A stretch of DNA of 64,000 nt from Pistricoccus aurantiacus (GTDB lineage: Bacteria; Pseudomonadota; Gammaproteobacteria; Pseudomonadales; Halomonadaceae). Positions 8,443 through 15,420 of the stretch are shown here, in pieces. The DNA lies in assembly GCF_042682565.1 (NCBI RefSeq), contig NZ_JBHUIC010000004.1. One strand, given 5' to 3'. The notes beneath the pieces were generated by a model. That model did not search any database and was not told the DNA's origin. It worked only from the letters and a program-made list of their open reading frames with translations. The position numbers and the translations under genes are program-made. The number at the start of each line of letters is the position of its first letter. The first letter of the stretch is position 1.

Positions 8443-10320
8443 TCAAGTGCGGGGCTGCATGGGGCTGGTCATTCTGCTCGGCTCCAGAAGCTCATCGAGC
8501 TGCTCCTGGCTCAGCCACCCCTTCGCGATGACGAGATCATAGACACTGCCGCCTGTCTTCAGCGCTTCCTTGGCCACCAGGGACGAGCGCTCGTAGCCAA
8601 GCACCGGGTTGAGCGCGGTGACAAGACCGATCGAGCGCTGCACATAACCCTGGCAGACGTCTCGGTTGGCGGTGATGCCCCTGACGCAGCGATTGGTGAG
8701 AACGATCAGGGCGTTGTTGAGGATGGTCATTCCTTGCAGCAGGTCGTAGGCCATGATCGGCTCGGCCATGTTCAGTTCGAGTTCACTGGCCTCCGCGGCG
8801 ATACCGATGGTCGCGTCGAATCCGATGATCTGATAGCAGACCTGGTTGACCATCTCCGGCACCACCGGGTTGACCTTGCCCGGCATGATGGAAGAGCCCG
8901 GCTGCATGGGCGGGAGATTGATCTCGTTGAGCCCCGCCCGCGGCCCGCTTGACAACCAGCGGAGGTCATTGCAGATCTTGGAGACCTGAATCGCGACGCG
9001 CTTCATGGCGCCGGACAGATAGGCGAACGCACCGGAGTCCTGGGTGGCTTCCACGAGATCGTCCGCCAAAGACAACGGTAGCCCCGAGATGATGGTGAGC
9101 TTGTCCGTTACCAGCCGCGCATAGCCGGCGGGACTGTTCAAGCCGGTACCGATAGCCGTGGCGCCCATGTTGATTCGGTGCATTTCCAGGGTTGCGTGCT
9201 CAAGGGCGCGTCGAGCGGAAGCCACCATCCCGGCGTAGGCGCCGAACTCCTGACCCAGCGTCATCGGGACGGCGTCCTGATTTTCGGTACGCCCCATCTT
9301 CAGCACATCGGAGAACTCGTCACTCTTCGCTTTCAAGGCGCTGGAGAGCTCACCAAGCGAGTTCAACGCCTGCTGGACAGTCAGCAGCACGGCGATCTTC
9401 ACGGAAGTGGGATAGGCGTCGTTGGTGGATTGGGACAGGTTCACATGATCCAGCGGGTGCAACTGCGTGTAATCGCCCCGTTGATGGCCCAACAGCTCGA
9501 GGGCGCGGTTGGCGATGACCTCGTTGGCGTTCATGTTCGTCGAGGTGCCGGCGCCGCCTTGAATCATGTCCAGCACGAAGTGTCGCCGCAGCTTGCCCTG
9601 AATGATTTCGTCACAGGCCGCCGCGATGGCCTCCGCCTTGTCCGCCTCGAGCACGCCGAGTTCGTGGTTGGCCTGGGCGGCGGCCTTCTTGACCATGGCC
9701 AGCCCGGTGCACAAATTACCGTAGTGATTCAGATGCTGCCCGGAGATGGGAAAGTTTTCCATGGCCCGCAGGGTCTGGACGCCATAGTAGGCATCCGCCG
9801 GGATCTCGCGCACTCCCAGGGAATCCCGTTCCATTCGAGTCGTGCCGATCGCGAAGTCCGGCTCGCCGTGCTCGACCATTCGAGCGGTGGTCTCCCGCAG
9901 CCGTGCACGCAGACGCATCGCCACGCGCAGGATCAGATCATTCCAGAAATCCGCCCGCTCCTGCTGCAGACGCTCCTTGGCGACGGTGTCCAATACCAGT
10001 AGCTGACCGGCCACGACGGCTTGCGTGGAGAGTCGATGAGGGTTCTGATCGTCCATCAGGAAGCCTTCGAAGACCATGGCTCCCGGCCCCAGAAGCCCTA
10101 CGCGACGCGGATCGCCGTAGCGGCCGTAAAGCAGCTCCAGCTCGCCGGAAAGCAGGACCGCAAACCATTCGCGAGGAGTTCCTTCCTGGCTGATCCAATC
10201 CCCCTCGGAAAACCGGCGGACGCAACCATACTCCTGCAGTACCTCGACGATTCGCTTGTCGGTGTCGCCGATCTGCGTCACGGTAGTGATGCCTTGATCG
10301 GATATGTCGTTGTCGTTCAT
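8443..10320 (-). CDS. aspA: Cyclic nucleotide-binding-like domain fused to aspartate ammonia-lyase
   Basis: This 625-residue protein has two parts. Residues about 20-150 form a cyclic-nucleotide-binding-like beta roll followed by a helix. From about residue 160 it is a full aspartate ammonia-lyase, with the family signature GSSIMPGKVNP at about 475-485, GGAGTSTNMNANEV at 255-268 and the LSQSTNDAYPT region. Aspartase interconverts L-aspartate with fumarate and ammonia. Ordinary AspA proteins are about 470 aa, so the N-terminal domain is an addition. The expected phosphate-binding cassette (FGE...RxAxV) is degenerate (FEGF...STQAVV), so cAMP may not be the ligand. AAGGAG lies seven bases before the ATG. 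The gene diverges from frdABCD, whose product consumes fumarate. Confidence 0.92.
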   Translation of the reverse strand: MNDNDISDQGITTVTQIGDTDKRIVEVLQEYGCVRRFSEGDWISQEGTPREWFAVLLSGELELLYGRYGDPRRVGLLGPGAMVFEGFLMDDQNPHRLSTQAVVAGQLLVLDTVAKERLQQERADFWNDLILRVAMRLRARLRETTARMVEHGEPDFAIGTTRMERDSLGVREIPADAYYGVQTLRAMENFPISGQHLNHYGNLCTGLAMVKKAAAQANHELGVLEADKAEAIAAACDEIIQGKLRRHFVLDMIQGGAGTSTNMNANEVIANRALELLGHQRGDYTQLHPLDHVNLSQSTNDAYPTSVKIAVLLTVQQALNSLGELSSALKAKSDEFSDVLKMGRTENQDAVPMTLGQEFGAYAGMVASARRALEHATLEMHRINMGATAIGTGLNSPAGYARLVTDKLTIISGLPLSLADDLVEATQDSGAFAYLSGAMKRVAIQVSKICNDLRWLSSGPRAGLNEINLPPMQPGSSIMPGKVNPVVPEMVNQVCYQIIGFDATIGIAAEASELELNMAEPIMAYDLLQGMTILNNALIVLTNRCVRGITANRDVCQGYVQRSIGLVTALNPVLGYERSSLVAKEALKTGGSVYDLVIAKGWLSQEQLDELLEPSRMTSPMQPRT

Positions 10321-10663
10321 GCCGCTGCTCCTTGGCGATGGCGATGTTCGGAAAAACTGTGAGATGAATAACCCGATAAAGACCGTGCCACTTACAGTCC
10401 ATGGTGATCCTCACGCCTTCGTCTATCGTCGACCCTTGTCGGGATGACACCTGCACATGGATTCCGCCCAATACCCGATAATCACCGTAATGTCTTACCT
10501 GGCAATCAATTCTGACGAAAATCAATATTTAGCCGGTTTATTATATTGAGGCATGGTAGTTGCTCCCTGTCTATGCAACGCTTTCTTCTAGCGGGATAGA
10601 AGCGGAAATAGCCGCGCTTCGCTCAGTCAGCGGATAGCCGACGGACAACCAACGGGAGCCGCC
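10321..10663. other. Divergent intergenic region between aspA and frdA
   Basis: This 343-bp gap holds no supported gene. It carries ribosome binding sites at both ends (AAGGAG before aspA, GGGAG before frdA), a central AT-rich patch around 10500-10550, and the FNR/Anr-like box. Both transcription units probably start here. No terminator or repeat element stands out. Confidence 0.6.
10512..10525. promoter_or_regulatory. FNR/Anr-like box between aspA and frdA
   Basis: Read on the minus strand the sequence is TTGAT-TTTC-GTCAG, which matches 8 of the 10 specified positions of the FNR/Anr consensus TTGAT-N4-ATCAA. On the plus strand it lies about 30 bp ahead of a TATATT -10-like hexamer at 10542-10547 in front of frdA. 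Its position would place it near the -35 region. Oxygen-responsive control fits an anaerobic fumarate-reductase operon. The spacing to the presumed start site is not ideal, so the call is tentative. Confidence 0.4.
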
Positions 10664-12442
10664 ATGCAACATCAAGATGCCGATATCGTGATCGTGGGGG
10701 GAGGAGGCGCCGGGCTGCGCGCGGCGATTGCCGCCGCGGAAAACGCCAGGAAAGAAGGGAACGAGCAGCGCATCCTGATGCTTTCCAAGGTGTACCCCAT
10801 GCGTTCCCATACGGTGGCGGCGGAAGGCGGCGCCGCCGCGGTGACCAGCGATGAAGACACCCTGGACGCTCACTTCGAGGATACCGTATCCGGCAGCGAC
10901 TGGCTGGCGGAACAGGGGGTGGTGGATTACTTCGTTCGCCACGCCCATCGGGAGCTGGTGCAGCTGGAGCGCTGGGGCTGCCCCTGGAGCCGCCAGGCGG
11001 ACGGCTCGATTCAGGTGCGACGCTTCGGCGGAATGAAGACCGCGCGCACCTGGTTCGCGGCGGACAAGACCGGTTTTCATATCCTGCACACCCTGTTTCA
11101 GACCTCCTTGAAGTACCCGGAAATCGAGCGGCTCGATGAGTATTTCGTGCTCGACCTTGCCACCGTCAACGGAGCGGTCGCCGGGGTCATCGCGCTGCAG
11201 GTCGCTACCGGCGAGCTGATCTTGCTGCGGGCCAAGGCGGTGATCCTGGCCACCGGCGGCGCCGGGCGCCTGTTCCAGTTCAATACCAACGCCGGCATCG
11301 TGACCGGCGACGGCATGGCCATGGCATTTCGTCACGGGGTGGCCCTGCGGGACATGGAGTTCGTGCAGTATCACCCCACGGGCCTGCCGGGAACGGGCAT
11401 CCTGATTACCGAGGCCTGCCGCGGAGAAGGCGGACTACTGCTGAACAAGGACGGCTATCGCTATCTGCAGGATTACGGTCTGGGCCCGGAAACGCCGCTG
11501 GGCGAGCCGAAGAACAAGTACATGGAACTCGGCCCGCGGGACAAGCTGTCCCAGGCTTTCTGGCAGGAGCAGAAAGCGGGACGCACCGGCAAGTTTGCCG
11601 GCAGCGACGTGGTGTATCTCGACCTGCGCCATCTGGGCAAGGATTACCTGCACGAGCGCCTGCCCTTTATCTGCGAGCTGGCCCAGGCCTATATCAACGT
11701 CGATCCAGTCACCGAGCCCATCCCGATCCGTCCGGCGGTGCACTACACCATGGGCGGGATCGAGACGGACGCCCAGTGTGAAACCCGCCTGACAGGCTTG
11801 TATGCGGCGGGGGAATGCGCCTCCGTCGGGCTGCACGGCGCCAATCGGCTGGGGTCGAACTCGCTTTCGGAGCTGCTGGTCTTTGGCCGTCTGGCAGGCG
11901 AGCAGGCCAGCCAGCGCGCAACGGCCACAGCCTTCGCCGATATCCAGGCTCTCGAGCAGCCGTTTCAGGTTCAGCAGCGGGGCATGGCTCGACTGCGTGA
12001 AGCCGATGGCTCGGAGAGTTGGACCGGTCTGAAGCGCGAGATGGTCCAGGCCATGGAAAACGGTTGCGGCATCTATCGGGACGAGCAGGGAATGCAGCGC
12101 GCCTTGGACATCATTCGCGAACTCAAGTCACGCTATCAGGACATCAAGTTGAGCGATCGAAGCCGCATCTACAACACCGAGCTGCTGCAATGCATCGAAC
12201 TGGGGTTTGGACTGGATATCGCCGAGGCGACCTGTCTGGCGGCCCTGGGTCGCCGAGAGTCCCGGGGCGCCCACCAGCGTCTGGATGAAGGCCTGCAGCA
12301 GCGTGACGATATCAACTTTCTGCAGCACAGCCTGGTGTTCTTCAATGCCGAGGCGCCGGCGGAGCTGCGCTGGCAGGAGGTGGATACCCGCTTCTCCGCG
12401 CCGGCGGTACGCGCCTATGGGGATGCGGGTAAAGGAGCATAG
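10664..12442 (+). CDS. frdA: Fumarate reductase flavoprotein subunit
   Basis: This is the catalytic FAD subunit (592 aa) of membrane quinol:fumarate reductase, which reduces fumarate to succinate at the cytoplasmic face. The dinucleotide-binding motif is IVIVGGGGAGLRAAI at the N-terminus. The covalent-FAD histidine lies in MRSHTVAAEGG (H49). The substrate and active-site region includes HPTGLPGTGILITEACRGEGG and the later GLYAAGECASVGLHGANRLGSNSL. GGGAG precedes the ATG. The order frdA-B-C-D with two small membrane subunits identifies fumarate reductase as distinct from succinate dehydrogenase. Confidence 0.96.
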   Translation: MQHQDADIVIVGGGGAGLRAAIAAAENARKEGNEQRILMLSKVYPMRSHTVAAEGGAAAVTSDEDTLDAHFEDTVSGSDWLAEQGVVDYFVRHAHRELVQLERWGCPWSRQADGSIQVRRFGGMKTARTWFAADKTGFHILHTLFQTSLKYPEIERLDEYFVLDLATVNGAVAGVIALQVATGELILLRAKAVILATGGAGRLFQFNTNAGIVTGDGMAMAFRHGVALRDMEFVQYHPTGLPGTGILITEACRGEGGLLLNKDGYRYLQDYGLGPETPLGEPKNKYMELGPRDKLSQAFWQEQKAGRTGKFAGSDVVYLDLRHLGKDYLHERLPFICELAQAYINVDPVTEPIPIRPAVHYTMGGIETDAQCETRLTGLYAAGECASVGLHGANRLGSNSLSELLVFGRLAGEQASQRATATAFADIQALEQPFQVQQRGMARLREADGSESWTGLKREMVQAMENGCGIYRDEQGMQRALDIIRELKSRYQDIKLSDRSRIYNTELLQCIELGFGLDIAEATCLAALGRRESRGAHQRLDEGLQQRDDINFLQHSLVFFNAEAPAELRWQEVDTRFSAPAVRAYGDAGKGA

Positions 12443-12444
12443 CA

Positions 12445-13164
12445 ATGACCACCAAGCGACTCAGCGTTCAACGCTACCTGCCGGAGCAGCGCAAGACGCC
12501 TTTCCGGCAGGAGTTTGACGTCCCTTTTGATGACAGCACCTCCATTCTCGAGGCGCTGAATCATATCAAGGAAGAAATCGATGGCAGCCTGAGCTATCGC
12601 TGGTCCTGCCGCATGGCGATCTGCGGCTCCTGCGGGGTGATGGTCAACGGCGAGCCGAAGCTCGGCTGCAAGAGCTTTCTGCGGGAGTATCCGGGAACGA
12701 TCAAGATAGCGCCCCTGGCGCATTTTCCCGTGCAAAAGGATCTCATCATCGATATGGAAATCTTCCTCGAGCATCTGGCGGCGGTTCAGCCCTATCTGAT
12801 CAACGACTCGGGAGAAAGCACGGAAACTCATAGGCAAACCCCGGCCCAGCTGGCCAAATATCTCAAGCTCTCCGATTGCATCAACTGCGGCCTGTGCTAT
12901 TCCGCCTGCCCTCAGTTTGGTCTTAATCCGGAATTCCTGGGACCTGCGGCGCTGACCCTGGCCCATCGCTACAACCTGGACAGTCGGGATCAGGGCAAGC
13001 AGCAGCGCATGCCGCAGCTCAATCGCGAGGAAGGCGTGTGGACCTGCACCTTCGTGGGCTACTGCTCGGAAGTCTGTCCGAAGAGCGTCGATCCGGCGGC
13101 GGCGGTGAACCAGGGCAAGGTCGAATCCGCCAAGGATATGCTGTTCAGCCTGTTCAAGCGCTAG
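12445..13164 (+). CDS. frdB: Fumarate reductase iron-sulfur subunit
   Basis: This 239-residue electron-transfer subunit relays electrons from the membrane anchor to FrdA through three clusters. The [2Fe-2S] ligands are C55, C60, C63 and C75 (SCRMAICGSCGVMVNG). The ferredoxin-like cysteines are C145, C148, C151 and C155 (CINCGLCYSACP). A third group comprises C201, C207 and C211 (CTFVGYCSEVCPKSVDP). It starts two bases after the frdA stop, so translation is probably coupled. Confidence 0.96.
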   Translation: MTTKRLSVQRYLPEQRKTPFRQEFDVPFDDSTSILEALNHIKEEIDGSLSYRWSCRMAICGSCGVMVNGEPKLGCKSFLREYPGTIKIAPLAHFPVQKDLIIDMEIFLEHLAAVQPYLINDSGESTETHRQTPAQLAKYLKLSDCINCGLCYSACPQFGLNPEFLGPAALTLAHRYNLDSRDQGKQQRMPQLNREEGVWTCTFVGYCSEVCPKSVDPAAAVNQGKVESAKDMLFSLFKR

Positions 13165-13174
13165 GGAGGTCGAG

Positions 13175-13570
13175 ATGACAAAGCACGTCGGGTACGTTCC
13201 AGAGATGAAACGCGACTGGTGGTTGAAGAATCGCTATTTCATGGCCTACATGGCCCGAGAGGCCACGGTGCTGCCCCTGGTCTTCTTCATTGGCTGTTTG
13301 TTGGCTGGTCTCTATTGTCTGCTGCAAGGTCAGGAAAGCTGGCTGACATGGCTTGAGTTCATGCAAAACCCGCTGACCATAGCCGTCAACCTGCTGGCTT
13401 TTGTCGCCAGCCTATTTCACGCCTGGACGTTCTTTCAGCTATTCCCGCGGGTCATGCCGCTGCGGGTAGGGGGCCGGACGATTCCGGCCAAATGGATCAT
13501 TCTGGGGCAGTGGTGCGGCGTGCTGCTGGTGATGGTGCTTTTTGCCTGGATATTTGGACGAGGTGTGTAA
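13175..13570 (+). CDS. frdC: Fumarate reductase membrane subunit C
   Basis: This 131-residue membrane anchor matches the length of E. coli FrdC and has three hydrophobic helices. The N-terminal segment contains YVPEMKRDWWLKNRYFMAYM, a FrdC hallmark ahead of the first helix. With FrdD it would form the quinol-binding site and dock FrdAB to the membrane. A strong ribosome binding site (AGGGAGGT) precedes the ATG. Its stop codon overlaps the start codon of frdD by one base. Confidence 0.93.
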   Translation: MTKHVGYVPEMKRDWWLKNRYFMAYMAREATVLPLVFFIGCLLAGLYCLLQGQESWLTWLEFMQNPLTIAVNLLAFVASLFHAWTFFQLFPRVMPLRVGGRTIPAKWIILGQWCGVLLVMVLFAWIFGRGV

Positions 13571-13935
13571 TGGAAAAGTGCATCAAGAGAAGCGACGAAC
13601 CCATCTGGTGGGCCCTGTTCAGCGCCGGCGGCGTCTGCTTCGCAGTATTTGTTCCCGCCGCCATATTGTTTATCGCCCTGCTGATTCCTATCGGTCTGTT
13701 ACCAATAGAGACACTAGGCTTTGAACATAGTTGTTCGTTGCTATTCAACGTTGGCGGTCTGCTATTTATCGGAGTGGTGATCTGCCTGCCGCTGTTTCAT
13801 GCCATGCACCGTATTCGTCACGGCCTGCATGACCTGAAATTGGGCAATGACAAGGCGAACAAGGGAGTCGCCTACGGCAGTGCCATCTTGCTCAGCATCC
13901 TGGCGCTGATCGGTTTTTTCCTGGGGGTCATGTAA
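13570..13935 (+). CDS. frdD: Fumarate reductase membrane subunit D
   Basis: This 121-residue protein has three hydrophobic helices and a RSDEPIWWALFSAGG N-terminus typical of FrdD (119 aa in E. coli). The helix II/III region contains HAMHRIRHGLHDL. The ATG at 13570 shares one base with the frdC TAA. A longer in-frame start at 13492 would lie inside frdC and is rejected. It is the last gene of the frd operon. No convincing rho-independent terminator follows. Confidence 0.92.
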   Translation: MEKCIKRSDEPIWWALFSAGGVCFAVFVPAAILFIALLIPIGLLPIETLGFEHSCSLLFNVGGLLFIGVVICLPLFHAMHRIRHGLHDLKLGNDKANKGVAYGSAILLSILALIGFFLGVM

Positions 13936-14077
13936 TCTCCACAAGCCCCGCGTGATAAGCCATGACGCTGTTGCATGGGCCATGGCGAAGTCCCGGTCGA
14001 CGCCATGTTAGTCTAGGCAGCCTGTCACGTTGCAGAAGTTTCACAACGATCCATTTGACTTGCTCAGGACGGCATTC

Positions 14078-15013
14078 ATGGCACATCACCACCACGGCCC
14101 TCAGGGAGACGATGAGAAGCGGCTGCTCTGGGCGGTCGTGCTTACCGGCGGTTTCATGCTGTCGGAGGTGGTCGGCGGCATCGTTTCCGGCTCGCTCGCC
14201 CTGCTGGCGGACGCGGGCCATATGCTCACGGACAGTGCCTCCCTGATGCTTGCGCTGTTCGCCGCGCGTATCAGCAGGCGCAGTGCGGACCACCGGCGCA
14301 CCTACGGCTATCATCGGGTGCAGATTCTCGCCGCCTTCGTCAACGGCCTGACCCTGATCGGCATCGTCATCTGGATTTCCATCGAGGCGATTCGCCGTCT
14401 GCTCTCCCCTGTCGAGGTCATGGGGTCCACCATGCTCACCATCGCCGTACTGGGGCTGGTGGTGAACATCGTCGTCTTCTTGATCCTTCATCTGGGGGAC
14501 AGGGAAAATCTCAATATCCGCGGGGCGGCGCTGCATGTGATGGGAGATCTGCTGGGCTCCGTGGGGGCGATCGTCGCCGCGCTGATTATCCTGGGTACCG
14601 GCTGGATGCCTATCGATCCGCTGCTGTCGCTGCTGGTGTCGGTTCTGATCCTGCGCAGCGCCTGGAAACTGACCAGGGAATCCGGGCATATCCTGCTGGA
14701 AGGCGCGCCGGAAGACCTGGACGTGCGCCATCTGGAAGAGGAAATCCCGCGTCATCTCGCGGAAGTGGAAAGCGTGCACCACCTGCATGCCTGGTCGCTG
14801 ACCCCGGCCAAGCCGATGATTTCCCTGCATGCCATCTTGGTCGAGGGCGCGGATCGCCATCAGGCGCTGATCTCCCTTAAGGCCTTTCTGCACGAGAACT
14901 ATCGCATCCAGCATGCCACCATCCAGCTCGAGCATCGGGATCATTGCCTGGACGATATCGCTCGCTCCGGGAACGACAACGACACTTCCCCGCATGCCGG
15001 GCATCAGCATTAA
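14078..15013 (+). CDS. Cation diffusion facilitator (CDF) metal exporter
   Basis: This is a 311-residue CDF transporter that would export Zn2+ or a similar divalent metal in exchange for protons. The N-terminus is histidine rich (MAHHHHGP). Six transmembrane helices follow, with the metal site on helix II (LLADAGHMLTDSASL, HxxxD) and helix V (HVMGDLLGSVG). The cytoplasmic C-terminal domain contains VHHLHAWSLTP, and the protein ends in a His-containing tail (HAGHQH). I prefer the ATG at 14078, with AGGA eight bases upstream, over an in-frame TTG at 14030. The closest known types are ZitB and CzcD, but specificity cannot be settled from sequence alone. Confidence 0.92.
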   Translation: MAHHHHGPQGDDEKRLLWAVVLTGGFMLSEVVGGIVSGSLALLADAGHMLTDSASLMLALFAARISRRSADHRRTYGYHRVQILAAFVNGLTLIGIVIWISIEAIRRLLSPVEVMGSTMLTIAVLGLVVNIVVFLILHLGDRENLNIRGAALHVMGDLLGSVGAIVAALIILGTGWMPIDPLLSLLVSVLILRSAWKLTRESGHILLEGAPEDLDVRHLEEEIPRHLAEVESVHHLHAWSLTPAKPMISLHAILVEGADRHQALISLKAFLHENYRIQHATIQLEHRDHCLDDIARSGNDNDTSPHAGHQH

Positions 15014-15038
15014 AAAAAGAGAATAGTAAAAAGAGAAT
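15014..15038 (+). repeat. Two exact 11-bp direct repeats in the crcB leader
   Basis: AAAAAGAGAAT occurs at 15014-15024 and again at 15028-15038, a 14-bp period, filling the 28-bp gap between the CDF stop and the crcB ATG. The second copy supplies the only purine-rich stretch that could act as the crcB ribosome binding site. Confidence 0.8.
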
Positions 15039-15041
15039 TGC

Positions 15042-15419
15042 ATGGGTCTTTCGATGATCGCCATCGGCGCCGGCGCCGCCATCGGCGCCAACCTGCGCTG
15101 GTTGCTGGGGCTTTGGCTCAATCAGTATTTTCCCGGCGTGCCCCTGGGCACGCTGCTGGCCAACTGGCTGGGGGCCTGGCTGATCGGCCTGGGACTGGCC
15201 TTCTTCAGCGCCCAGCCCCAGCTATCACAGGAATGGCGGCTCTTCGCCATCACCGGGCTGCTCGGCGCCCTGACCACCTTCTCGACGTTTTCCGCGGAGA
15301 TGTTCGCGGATATTCAGGCGGGACGCTGGCTGGTCGCTCTGGCGGGTATCGGCCTGCACGTGGCAGGCTCGATACTGCTGGTAGCGCTCGGCATCTTCAG
15401 CTTCCAGCTTTTCAAATAG
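15042..15419 (+). CDS. crcB: Fluoride channel CrcB (Fluc)
   Basis: This is a 125-residue, four-helix membrane protein of the CrcB/Fluc family, which forms dual-topology dimers that export fluoride. Diagnostic segments are GAAIGANLRWLLG in the first helix and GLLGALTTFSTFSAEM, which contains the conserved TFSTFS pore region. It follows the CDF exporter by 28 bp and may be co-transcribed with it as a toxic-ion efflux pair. No fluoride riboswitch is visible in the short leader. It ends two bases from the convergent ppc stop codon. Confidence 0.95.
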   Translation: MGLSMIAIGAGAAIGANLRWLLGLWLNQYFPGVPLGTLLANWLGAWLIGLGLAFFSAQPQLSQEWRLFAITGLLGALTTFSTFSAEMFADIQAGRWLVALAGIGLHVAGSILLVALGIFSFQLFK

Positions 15420-15420
15420 C

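Noticed and set aside
10664..13935. frd genes as succinate dehydrogenase
   Set aside because: Gene order A-B-C-D and the FrdC/FrdD-type membrane subunits differ from sdhCDAB.
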